Shown here piece by piece: positions 43,298 through 51,168 of a stretch of 64,000 nt of DNA; position 1 is the first letter of the stretch, and each line of letters starts with the position of its first letter. Origin of the DNA: Faecalicatena contorta. Lineage in GTDB: Bacteria > Bacillota > Clostridia > Lachnospirales > Lachnospiraceae. Location: the NCBI RefSeq assembly GCF_003149105.1, contig NZ_QGDS01000004.1:62001-126000 (forward strand), written 5' to 3'. The translations under genes and the position numbers were made by a program. The notes under the pieces were generated by a model. It was not told the DNA's origin and did no database searches. It saw only the letters and a program-made list of their open reading frames with translations.

Positions 43298-45175
43298 TTA
43301 ATATTTCATTGGCATTAATTCCATATACTGCTCAACCGTTGCATTATTATAGAATAAATCAATAATCTGTCTGCCCAATGGGTTCAGTTGCTCTGTATTA
43401 TATTTTTTAAGTTCCTCTGAAAAAAAGTCGTTCAATATCCTTGCCCCTGCATCATATCCTTCTAACCCAACTTCTTTCTGTCTTTCTGGCTGAAGAAATA
43501 CTTTTCTTATATATTGACCATCAATTTTTAATGATTCAAGGCCAAAGCCTAAAAGTGGGCACCGAGCCTCAATTAAATGTTCCGGTTTAAATTTTGCACT
43601 GCCTCTGCGCGCAATATACTCTCTTGCGATCCACTGCGGCATAAAGCTTACTTCATGGGCACCAATATGCTGATTTGGTATCAATACATATCTTGTGTTG
43701 GTTGAATTCATAATTTGCTCAAGCATAAGATTTGCTTGATTTACCATCTTTCCTGTGGCAAACGGCCAATATGATCCTACCCCTTCGCTTGACATCTCTG
43801 CTTTATCAATAATACTTGGGTTATTAAATCCTCTTGGTGCTACCAAACGCCACAGCCATGCCAAGGCTGGCGGCAGCACATGAAAAATCCCCATAATTCC
43901 GTAGGAGGGTTGTTCTTTTGTGCATGATGGCGTACGCACACCAAAACTTCTCACATCTACCTCAACTGGCGCATCTATTGCTTTCGGAACTAATCTCCTT
44001 GGCAGAATAACCCGTGGGTTTGGACATGGTTCACCATTGCTGTCTAAAATATGTTCCCAGACAAGGCAAGTTGCATTTGGAACAGCTTCAATGTTTAAAA
44101 AAACAAGAGGTTCAGCAGGTTGTGTCAATATTTCTTCATAATGTGGTGAAGTTCCATACTTTGTTATATTATCTAATCTCAAAAACCACGCAGATTCTGC
44201 ATCCTTTACAACCAGCTTTTTGCTTTCATTCTGCATTTTAGGATGGCACAATGCCATATCGTCTGTTACCGGCTGTAACTCACAGGTCTCGTTTAATACA
44301 ATATACTCCTTCTCACCTGAAACCTTATTTTTTGATAATACGATTCTTCCATCCATCTCTTTATGAATATCTTCAATCATTTCGCTTTTCCCACCACCTG
44401 AAGCTCCCTCGTGCATGATAACAATTTCATTATCGTAAGGGGTAATTACTTTGACTGTAGATGCATGTGCAGTAATCCAGCCCTCTTCTTCTCCAATGTT
44501 AAGCAGAACTCCATATATTCCTTTTTTTGCACTTGGTCCAGGATAAAGATTATATGAAAATACTTCATGTATATCATCTAAACGATTATGAAGCACTATC
44601 TGTTTTCCTTCAAAATGTGTATGTCTAAAAGGCGGTGCTAAAAATATTACTGCACGTGGATTGAAATCATCTCCAATGTCATCAACACTTAAAAACCCCT
44701 GTAAATCTGCAAGTCCGGCAGCAAAAAAACCTGCATTTGATGGCGCAATCAATATTGAATCATATCCGTATTCAATTCCTCCTGATTTAAAAGGAAACAA
44801 AATAAGCTCCTGATTTTTCAACCATTCAAAGGTTTCCATTCTCACTGTCTTGAACTCTTTATTATAGGTATCTTCATATTTTGGCTTATCTGTATCTTTA
44901 TTATCTGCTACCAGCAAGCAATCAGGGTCACGCCTTCTCATGTAGTCATCTACATAATTTACAACAGCACCATTTTTACATTTCGTAACCGTTGCCTCTA
45001 ACACATTGCCTATACCATTAACCTCATACTCTACCTGAAAAATAGTATTTGATTCGTTCCCCATCGCAAGTTCGAATAACTCCGTTCTTGTTTTGGGAAT
45101 AATAACACCTTTTGAAGATTTCAGTATTTCAAGTACATAATCCGGTAAATTCATTCTATTTAAACATTCCTGCAT
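43298..45175 (-). CDS. DUF4914 protein with PEP-carboxykinase-like P-loop
   Basis: A 625-residue soluble protein. The central MHEGASGGGKSEM (about 257-269) is a kinase-type P-loop placed as in ATP-dependent PEP carboxykinase. FRHTHFEGKQIVLHN and SEGVGSYWPFATGKM also suit a PEPCK-related fold. I assign it to DUF4914. No reaction is known. GAGAGG lies nine bases before the ATG. It is co-transcribed with the DUF3360-like transporter, suggesting an uptake-plus-phosphorylation or decarboxylation pair. Confidence 0.75.
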   Translation of the reverse strand: MQECLNRMNLPDYVLEILKSSKGVIIPKTRTELFELAMGNESNTIFQVEYEVNGIGNVLEATVTKCKNGAVVNYVDDYMRRRDPDCLLVADNKDTDKPKYEDTYNKEFKTVRMETFEWLKNQELILFPFKSGGIEYGYDSILIAPSNAGFFAAGLADLQGFLSVDDIGDDFNPRAVIFLAPPFRHTHFEGKQIVLHNRLDDIHEVFSYNLYPGPSAKKGIYGVLLNIGEEEGWITAHASTVKVITPYDNEIVIMHEGASGGGKSEMIEDIHKEMDGRIVLSKNKVSGEKEYIVLNETCELQPVTDDMALCHPKMQNESKKLVVKDAESAWFLRLDNITKYGTSPHYEEILTQPAEPLVFLNIEAVPNATCLVWEHILDSNGEPCPNPRVILPRRLVPKAIDAPVEVDVRSFGVRTPSCTKEQPSYGIMGIFHVLPPALAWLWRLVAPRGFNNPSIIDKAEMSSEGVGSYWPFATGKMVNQANLMLEQIMNSTNTRYVLIPNQHIGAHEVSFMPQWIAREYIARRGSAKFKPEHLIEARCPLLGFGLESLKIDGQYIRKVFLQPERQKEVGLEGYDAGARILNDFFSEELKKYNTEQLNPLGRQIIDLFYNNATVEQYMELMPMKY

Positions 45176-45304
45176 ACATATATACCTCTCAATCGCATTT
45201 TATTGTTTGTATTAATGTCTTTTTTTACTACTGGCAAGTCACTATCACTTCCCACAATCACTGCTACTTTTTTTATTCATAAAAACCTCCTTTTAAAATA
45301 TAAA

Positions 45305-45338
45305 AAGCCGATATCCATTAAAGCTTGGATATCGGCTT
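45305..45338. terminator. Terminator of the DUF2294 gene
   Basis: AAGCCGATATCCA (45305-45317) and TGGATATCGGCTT (45326-45338) form a perfect 13-bp stem, followed on the minus strand by TTTATATTTT. Confidence 0.85.
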
Positions 45339-45383
45339 ACTTACAACTTGAAAAAACTTTCACTTTGCATTGTCTTCCGTTAC

Positions 45384-45743
45384 TTATTTTATATAGTCTT
45401 CCAGATTTTTGTCTACGGTAATAACTATTATTTTTTCACCTGTCTTAGTACTAATATCGGAGTGAGTGCTGACTATGGCTACATCAATAAAATCCATTAT
45501 TAATGTTTCCAGATATCCTCTCCCACCCTCGAACAAAGAAGTACGAACTTTTTTAAACAGCTCAATTCCTTGCAGATTATCAGTTAATTTTTGTTCAGAA
45601 GGACTTAGGAAGCCCGTCAATCTAACAACTATCATATCATTAATAATGTATGTCTTAATTGTTTTAGGACCTCTTCCCATATATTCAATCTCAAACTTAC
45701 TAACTATTTCACTAATTTTGGCCTCCAATTGACCTTTAGTCAT
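45384..45743 (-). CDS. DUF2294 family protein
   Basis: A 119-residue protein of the DUF2294 family (EYMGRGPKTIKTYIINDMIVVRLTGFLSPSEQKL). The start at 45743 is preferred over one 11 codons earlier, since the family begins with MTKGQLE-like sequence. Function unknown. It ends in its own terminator. Confidence 0.8.
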   Translation of the reverse strand: MTKGQLEAKISEIVSKFEIEYMGRGPKTIKTYIINDMIVVRLTGFLSPSEQKLTDNLQGIELFKKVRTSLFEGGRGYLETLIMDFIDVAIVSTHSDISTKTGEKIIVITVDKNLEDYIK

Positions 45744-45867
45744 CTTATCACCGCCTATACCTCTATAAGATATCACATCTGTCTATTAATGTCAAAATAT
45801 ATTTTATAGTTCGTTTTGTAGTTCACCACAGCAGCCGCACGTAAGCAACTTTCCCCAAAAATATTTC

Positions 45868-45896
45868 TTGACATGTATAGACTCTGTTGTTATAGT
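45868..45896 (+). promoter_or_regulatory. Strong predicted promoter of the broken gntR
   Basis: A perfect TTGACA (45868-45873) and TATAGT (45891-45896) with a 17-base spacer, leading into the gntR fragment. Confidence 0.7.
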
Positions 45897-45918
45897 GTGC
45901 TTATACATTAAGTACACT
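45894..45918. promoter_or_regulatory. GntR (YtrA-type) operator
   Basis: AGTGTGCTTA and TAAGTACACT form a nearly perfect inverted repeat over the -10 box. Its GTGTRCTTA halves are of the type bound by YtrA-subfamily GntR repressors. Confidence 0.6.
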
Positions 45919-45941
45919 AAGCACAAAAGGAGGAGTTCATT

Positions 45942-46107
45942 CTGGACATAATTATAAGCAGCAACACAGGCAAACCAATATATGAACAGATCACAATGCA
46001 AATAAAGGCTATGATAATGAGCGGTGAATTGCGAACCGGAGATCCCATTCCATCAATGCGTTCATTGGCAAAATCAATTCACGTAAGTGTCATAACCGTT
46101 CAAAAGC
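45942..46107 (+). pseudogene. GntR-family regulator, truncated after the DNA-binding domain
   Basis: The frame reads DIIISSNTGKPIYEQITMQI and continues through PSMRSLAKSIHVSVITVQK, the winged helix of a YtrA-type GntR protein. The expected start codon is CTG at 45942, eight bases after AAAGGAGG. At about 46107 the sequence switches abruptly to the antisense of a different gene, so the effector domain is missing. Promoter and operator are still present. Confidence 0.85.
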
Positions 46108-46188
46108 TTCCCATATCTCCTCTACTGATAGTGGTATATTTTTATGTTCCAAAACTTCTTTTGCTAAATCTAAAAAACTGTATCCCAT
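46107..46188 (-). pseudogene. HARE-HTH-type protein, N-terminal stump
   Basis: An ATG at 46188 with GAGGAG upstream opens MGYSFLDLAKEVLEHKNIPL followed by SVEEIW, the pattern of a HARE-type winged helix found in restriction-linked and RNA-polymerase-delta-like proteins. It ends at the junction with the gntR fragment near 46107. It starts three bases after the stop of the upstream HEAT-like gene, so the two formed an operon before the deletion. Confidence 0.7.
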
Positions 46189-46191
46189 CTA

Positions 46192-46629
46192 CTACTCCTC
46201 TTTTATCTCTCTTATGGTATTATGAATATCCTTCTCCACCAAAGAACGCATACTATCTGGATAGATACTGACATTGGCCTTTAATAAAGCATTCAAAATA
46301 AGTTCTTTCAATTCTGGCTTATATTTAGCTACCAATGGTAACGCCTTTATAAACTGTCTTGCCGTAATTGGCTTTTCATCTACAATATGCCGTAAATAAT
46401 CATCAATAATCTCATCAATTTTATTTTCTGTATCCCATTTTGCATTTGCTGCTATCAATAATAGCCCTCTGGTTCTGACATATGAGTTTTTTGCAGCCAT
46501 CATATCAATGAAAACATCAAAAAACTTATAAACTTCACTGTTCTTCTGGCTTTGTTTCTCTAATAATTGAAAAACTTTATATGCTTCCTTGCTATCCTTA
46601 TTATACAGACCTTGAATTAAGTTTTCCAT
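46192..46629 (-). CDS. HEAT-like helical protein ('SufBD' annotated family), paralog 2
   Basis: A 145-residue helical protein and paralog of the one at 37160-37603, sharing YVRTRGLLLIAANAKWD and DEKPITARQ. The ATG at 46629 has GGAAGGGAAA upstream. Its downstream partner is the HARE-HTH stump. Role unknown. Confidence 0.75.
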   Translation of the reverse strand: MENLIQGLYNKDSKEAYKVFQLLEKQSQKNSEVYKFFDVFIDMMAAKNSYVRTRGLLLIAANAKWDTENKIDEIIDDYLRHIVDEKPITARQFIKALPLVAKYKPELKELILNALLKANVSIYPDSMRSLVEKDIHNTIREIKEE

Positions 46630-46796
46630 AAGCAGATTTCCCTTCCATACATAAAAAATCAAAGTACCTTATGGCAAAAGAGCTTCTACTAACCACTGTA
46701 CGATAAAGTCAAATTGATACGCTTTAATCGTCTTTATATTTTGTTTTCTCAATACTATATTTATCAATCTAACAAACGGGCTTAACTTTTCTGCTG

Positions 46797-47282
46797 TTAT
46801 GAAACCGGCTTACGTGCAGCAACCTCTGCAAAGACCAGTCCGGCTATATGTTCCGCTGTTTCATTTGTCAGAAGGAAGAGCATTCCGTCATTACGGCATT
46901 TTTTATGTGTATCGCCATTCAAAGCGTAAACAAAACCTTTAACACAGGTGTCGCTACAAGCAGTAGGGTCAATAAGCCTTTTGCAGTCACGAGAAGTAGT
47001 CATTTTCTTTTGCATATCATCAGGCAGAGAAGCAATTGCATTTTCATACTTGCTAGCATTGTCACCGTAAATCCGTGCCCAAACACCAGACTTGCGAAAC
47101 ACCCAATTCATTACTGTTTTCTTCTCTAGTTGGTATGAAGCAGCGTAACCGCTTTTTGCTTCCTTGATTACAAGGGCACAGCCCTGTTCAATAAGCTTGT
47201 TATTAAGTTTCTCAACAAACGCTTGATGTTCTGACATAACTATCGATAAAAATTCTTTGAATGAAGCTTTCTCTTTTGCCAT
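46797..47282 (-). CDS. Conserved hypothetical protein with cysteine-rich C-terminal part
   Basis: A 161-residue soluble protein that I cannot place in a family. Residues 100-135 hold five cysteines (SRDCKRLI, TACSDTCVKG, KKCRNDG), suggesting a metal or disulfide site. The N-terminal half is helical and amphipathic. It lies 34 bases downstream of the DUF1697 gene on the same strand. Confidence 0.6.
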   Translation of the reverse strand: MAKEKASFKEFLSIVMSEHQAFVEKLNNKLIEQGCALVIKEAKSGYAASYQLEKKTVMNWVFRKSGVWARIYGDNASKYENAIASLPDDMQKKMTTSRDCKRLIDPTACSDTCVKGFVYALNGDTHKKCRNDGMLFLLTNETAEHIAGLVFAEVAARKPVS

Positions 47283-47316
47283 TATCTTTTTCCTCCCTCA
47301 AATTCAACTTTTCAGA

Positions 47317-47856
47317 TTATATTCCTACTATTTTTCTCACCGTATTTGCGGTTCTAATTGTAATTTTATTGCTTACAATAGAGCTAGCAGTCTTTGACCA
47401 CCAATTCGTTTTTTGATAATCTTTACGACTAAAAGACCAGAAAATAGCATTTTTATAATTATGCACTTTTTCATATTGTTCTTTAGGATTTCCAGCCTCA
47501 TTATAAAACTCCTCATAAGACAAGGACGGAAACATAAAAATGAGGTTATCGTAAATTTCTTTGTTATTATCGCCCCACCAATCGGGAGCATTATTTAATA
47601 TATCATCCAACTCTTTCTGCGAGACAATAAAGATTGGTATGTCCAATTCAAACCTGTTGTTTATCATCGCTTTTATTGTGCTTGAGAGAACAGTCATATC
47701 ATCTGCGTCACTCGAAAAGATAACATTGCCACTATTAAGGTGTGTAGAAACTTCTTTATAGCCTAATTTTACAAAGCCTGCTTTTAATTCAGACATAGCA
47801 ATCTTATTTTTGCCACTTACATTGATGCCTCTCAATAATGCAATATATCTTTTCAT
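47317..47856 (-). CDS. DUF1697 family protein
   Basis: A 179-residue protein matching DUF1697: MKRYIALLRGINVSGKNKI, KLGYKEVSTHLNSGNVIF and the C-terminal KITIRTANTVRKI. Widespread in bacteria, without an established role. Confidence 0.9.
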   Translation of the reverse strand: MKRYIALLRGINVSGKNKIAMSELKAGFVKLGYKEVSTHLNSGNVIFSSDADDMTVLSSTIKAMINNRFELDIPIFIVSQKELDDILNNAPDWWGDNNKEIYDNLIFMFPSLSYEEFYNEAGNPKEQYEKVHNYKNAIFWSFSRKDYQKTNWWSKTASSIVSNKITIRTANTVRKIVGI

Positions 47857-47921
47857 ATAAGAATTTCACCTCTCCCAATTCGAATTTTACGCTTTCTTGA
47901 TTAGGTACCTGATAATGGTTC

Positions 47922-48401
47922 TCACGTTTTATCAATCCAGCTATACTTCTCGCCCTTGTACTGACCGATAAATTCATCTCGGTCATCATAATGATGCCCT
48001 ATTAAATTAGGGCGAATATAATCTCTTGCGGCAAGAATTATATCCTTGGGGGCATCGTTTTCTGCCAGAGCCATCATCGCAAGGACATATCCAGCATATA
48101 GTCCATCTAAATATCCCTCCTGATGGAAATTTGAAATCAGAAGATTATCCGGCAAGCTATTATATCCTTTTGGCACAAGACCTTCCTCAAAGAGACGTTC
48201 AGACCATAACTCAGCTATTTTCTGCTCTGTCTCTGGACTATTATGTAGTCGCTTAATTGTTTCTGGAAGGTCTTTTACTTCACCTTCGAGATAATCAAAA
48301 ACAACATCTATAGCTATTTTTACCAATTCCTTTGCCCTGCTGTTGATGTCACCTTTTGCTTCATCAAGCACTCCATCGCCAAAATGCACATTATTATCCA
48401 T
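47922..48401 (-). CDS. Conserved hypothetical protein
   Basis: A 159-residue acidic, mostly helical protein not recognised by me. Stretches such as NFHQEGYLDGLYAGYVLAMM and RDYIRPNLIGHHYDD look conserved. It is followed on the same strand by the DUF1697 gene. Confidence 0.55.
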   Translation of the reverse strand: MDNNVHFGDGVLDEAKGDINSRAKELVKIAIDVVFDYLEGEVKDLPETIKRLHNSPETEQKIAELWSERLFEEGLVPKGYNSLPDNLLISNFHQEGYLDGLYAGYVLAMMALAENDAPKDIILAARDYIRPNLIGHHYDDRDEFIGQYKGEKYSWIDKT

Positions 48402-48481
48402 AGGTTGTCCTCCTCAAATTCTGATCTACCTTGCTCTTTGCATTGTAGTCATAATCGTAAATTCAATTTCAGTAATATAAA

Positions 48482-48498
48482 TTTACCCCCGGGGTAAA
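48482..48498. promoter_or_regulatory. Perfect palindrome TTTACCCC-C-GGGGTAAA
   Basis: A 17-bp perfect palindrome in the gap between the rlmD stop and the start of the hypothetical gene at 48401. The loop is too short for an RNA hairpin, so a protein-binding site is likelier. The TACCCC/GGGGTA form recalls CsoR-type operators, but no copper gene is near. Confidence 0.45.
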
Positions 48499-48574
48499 AT
48501 CAGTTTCCGTGGACGAATCATCACTACAAAAAACACACGTCCATTCCTCTCCCAAAATCCCTGTATCCTTTGAT

Positions 48575-49969
48575 TTATGGGGCTTTCCTCTCCAGCAACA
48601 CAACCGTCTCCACATGCACCGTCATCGGAAATTGATCCACCGCCCTCACTCTCTCCACCTCATACCCTCCTTCATTCAAATACCTCAGATCCCGCGCCAA
48701 TGTAGCCGAATCACAACTCACATACACAATCTTCCCCAGTCTCATCTCCACCATCGTTTCCAGCAGTGTTTCCTCGCACCCTTTCCGCGGCGGATCCACT
48801 ACAATCACATCCGCCCATCCTCTCTCTCCCTTATTCTCCCTTTCATATTCCCTATAATACCCCGGCAGCACTTCCTCCGCCTTTCCTACATAAAACTCCG
48901 CATTCTCAATCCCATTTATCTTCGCATTATTCTTCGCATCCTCTATAGCCTGAGGCACTATCTCCACCCCATACACCTGCTTTGCCTTCTGTGCCAGAAA
49001 CAGAGAAATGGTCCCAATCCCACAATACAAGTCCCATACCGTCTCATCCCCCTGCAAATCCGCATACTCCAAAGCCAGCCTATAAAGTTTTTCTGTCTGT
49101 ATCGGATTCACCTGATAAAACGACAACGGAGATATCTGATACCTAATCTCCCCAATATAATCTGTTATAAATCCCTGCCCCCACAGAATTTCATAACTCT
49201 CTCCCATAATCACATTCGTCTGTTTGGTATTAACACTCATAGTAATACTGGTCATCCCCTCTATCTTCCGAAGTTCCCGTACCAACTCCTCACTATAAGG
49301 AATAGATTTCCCATTCACAACCAAACACACCATAACTTCCTTCGTTGTAAATCCATACCGAATCAAAACATGGCGCACTAAGCCTCTCCCGGTTTTCTCA
49401 TCATAGGACAATACCCCATGCTTTTTCATAAACTCCAATATCAGTTCCAATATTTCCTTATTCATCGGAACTCCCAGTGCGCAATCCGTATTGGCAATAA
49501 TATCATGGGTGCGCCCTGCATAAAAACCCGTAACCGGCTCCCCCGCTTTATCTGTCCCAAACGGAAACTGCGCCTTATTCCTATAATAAAATGGCTCATC
49601 CATCCCCACAATAGGTTCCATAACCCGTTCCAGCAGTTCCGGCGCAAAGCCCCCAATCCTCTCCAGATTCTCTTTCACTTTATGACTCTTAAACTCCAAC
49701 TGCTTCTCATAAGACATCTCCTGAATCTGACACCCACCGCATTTCTGCGCAAATTGGCACTGCGGCTCCACACGATAAAGTGAAGGCTGGATAATGTTCA
49801 TCAACCTTGCATACCCATAATTCTTTTTTGCCTTCATAATTTTAGCTTCTACTACATCCCCAATAACTGCATCCTTAATAAATAAGGTATAGCCATTTAT
49901 TTTGCCTATACCTTCTCCATTTACTCCAATATCTTCTATTGTCACTGTCACAATATCATTTTTTTGCAT
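48575..49969 (-). CDS. rlmD: 23S rRNA (uracil) C5-methyltransferase, RlmD/RumA family
   Basis: A 464-residue enzyme. A TRAM domain (1-60) is followed by a [4Fe-4S] cysteine cluster (CQFAQKCGGCQ, about 74-84), the SAM fold (VWDLYCGIGTISLFLA) and the catalytic motif VYVSCDSATLARDL with the nucleophilic cysteine. It methylates specific uridines of 23S rRNA; in Firmicutes one enzyme may treat two sites. AAAGGGGAT precedes the ATG. It lies just downstream of yhaM on the same strand. Confidence 0.93.
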   Translation of the reverse strand: MQKNDIVTVTIEDIGVNGEGIGKINGYTLFIKDAVIGDVVEAKIMKAKKNYGYARLMNIIQPSLYRVEPQCQFAQKCGGCQIQEMSYEKQLEFKSHKVKENLERIGGFAPELLERVMEPIVGMDEPFYYRNKAQFPFGTDKAGEPVTGFYAGRTHDIIANTDCALGVPMNKEILELILEFMKKHGVLSYDEKTGRGLVRHVLIRYGFTTKEVMVCLVVNGKSIPYSEELVRELRKIEGMTSITMSVNTKQTNVIMGESYEILWGQGFITDYIGEIRYQISPLSFYQVNPIQTEKLYRLALEYADLQGDETVWDLYCGIGTISLFLAQKAKQVYGVEIVPQAIEDAKNNAKINGIENAEFYVGKAEEVLPGYYREYERENKGERGWADVIVVDPPRKGCEETLLETMVEMRLGKIVYVSCDSATLARDLRYLNEGGYEVERVRAVDQFPMTVHVETVVLLERKAP

Positions 49970-50022
49970 AAATATCCCCTTTTAATAAGTGGTGCATCCC
50001 GCCGCTATTCTACGCAACTCTT

Positions 50023-50967
50023 CTACTCAATGGATGTTCTTCTTATATTTGATTCAAATAACCGATTATACCCCAGCCAGTCTGTCCCGCTCTTATCTTT
50101 AAATATTTCCGTCAGTGTCTGCATTTTAGCATCTGCATTATCTGCCAGATTAAGTGCAAACGCTTCCGCCAGCGCCGGCTTTTTCGGGGAACCGTATTCC
50201 AGTTCTCCATGATGGGCTATGACACAATGTTTCAGCTCGCTTGCCAGTTTTTCCGGAAAATCAGGAATCGTGCGGATTGCATCGTTTATCATCTCTACTC
50301 CAATGATAATATGTCCCAGCAGCTGTCCGTCATCCGTATAATCATTATCTGGAAAATCAGATAATTCCTTCGTTTTACCAATATCATGGCAAAGAGCCGC
50401 TGCATACAGCAAGTCTTTATTAAGGATAGGGTACGCTCCCGTAAAGTACTCACACAGTTTTAATATACTCAATGTATGTTCCAACAGTCCCCCGGCAAAT
50501 CCGTGGTGCACTGTTTTGGCCGCTGAATGCCCCTTAAATGTCTCTATAAACTTTACATCATTTACAAAATAATACTCTACTGCCTGGCACAGATAAACAT
50601 TAGATATCTGCCCGATATACCCCAGCAGCTCCTCATACATAGTATCTACATTTTTTTCCGATGTAGGCATATAGTCTGCAGGATTATACTCATCTTCACC
50701 TGCTTTTCTAATCTGCTTAATATTAAGCTGCAGGTTATTGTTATAACTAATCACATCACCAACCACTTCAATAAAGTCTTTTTCGTCATAATCGGCAATC
50801 CCCTGAGAGTTAGGGTCCCAGACTTTCCCATCCAAAACACCCGTTTTATCTTGAAGCATCAGGTTATCATAAGCTTTTCCGTTCCTTGTCTCCGCAGAAC
50901 GTTTTCCCCTGCACAGGTAGATGCCGCGTATCGTCTCCCCTTCGTGTAATTCATTGATAAATTTCAT
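50023..50967 (-). CDS. yhaM: 3'-5' exoribonuclease YhaM family
   Basis: A 314-residue protein with an N-terminal OB-fold (about 10-85) and a C-terminal HD domain with HTLSILKLC and ALCHDIGK (metal-binding His-Asp) and a later HCVIAHHGELEYGS. This is the YhaM architecture. YhaM trims RNA and single-stranded DNA 3' ends. The ATG at 50967 has GGAGG five bases upstream and is preferred to a start four codons earlier. Confidence 0.9.
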   Translation of the reverse strand: MKFINELHEGETIRGIYLCRGKRSAETRNGKAYDNLMLQDKTGVLDGKVWDPNSQGIADYDEKDFIEVVGDVISYNNNLQLNIKQIRKAGEDEYNPADYMPTSEKNVDTMYEELLGYIGQISNVYLCQAVEYYFVNDVKFIETFKGHSAAKTVHHGFAGGLLEHTLSILKLCEYFTGAYPILNKDLLYAAALCHDIGKTKELSDFPDNDYTDDGQLLGHIIIGVEMINDAIRTIPDFPEKLASELKHCVIAHHGELEYGSPKKPALAEAFALNLADNADAKMQTLTEIFKDKSGTDWLGYNRLFESNIRRTSIE

Positions 50968-51168
50968 AATTTCCTCCATTCTATATATGCCTCCGTCAAA
51001 GGCTCACTACTCACGTCTTCAGCTTTTGACAGTCCATTTCAAAATATCTGCCTTTTACATGATTCAGGCTGCCCTATAACCTGGGCAGCCATTATACCTT
51101 TTCCGGTCTTATGTTGTTCCTATATACTGCTCCTATTAAGCCTTTATTCCGCCTTCGGCCCAGGAATT

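Noticed and set aside
45800-45870. Minus-strand FWGKLLTCGCCGE, like a recombinase zinc ribbon
   Set aside because: Only about 20 residues; it overlaps the gntR promoter. Chance cannot be excluded.
46669-46800. Protein-like minus-strand stretch (AEKLSPFVRLINIVLRK ... FIVQWLVEALLP)
   Set aside because: It reads like the C-terminus of a lost gene, but I cannot name the family and no start exists; too weak to list as a feature.
48509-49381. 290-codon open frame on the plus strand
   Set aside because: It lies fully antisense to the clear rlmD gene and translates into a His/Pro/Leu-rich sequence with no domain; a coding shadow.
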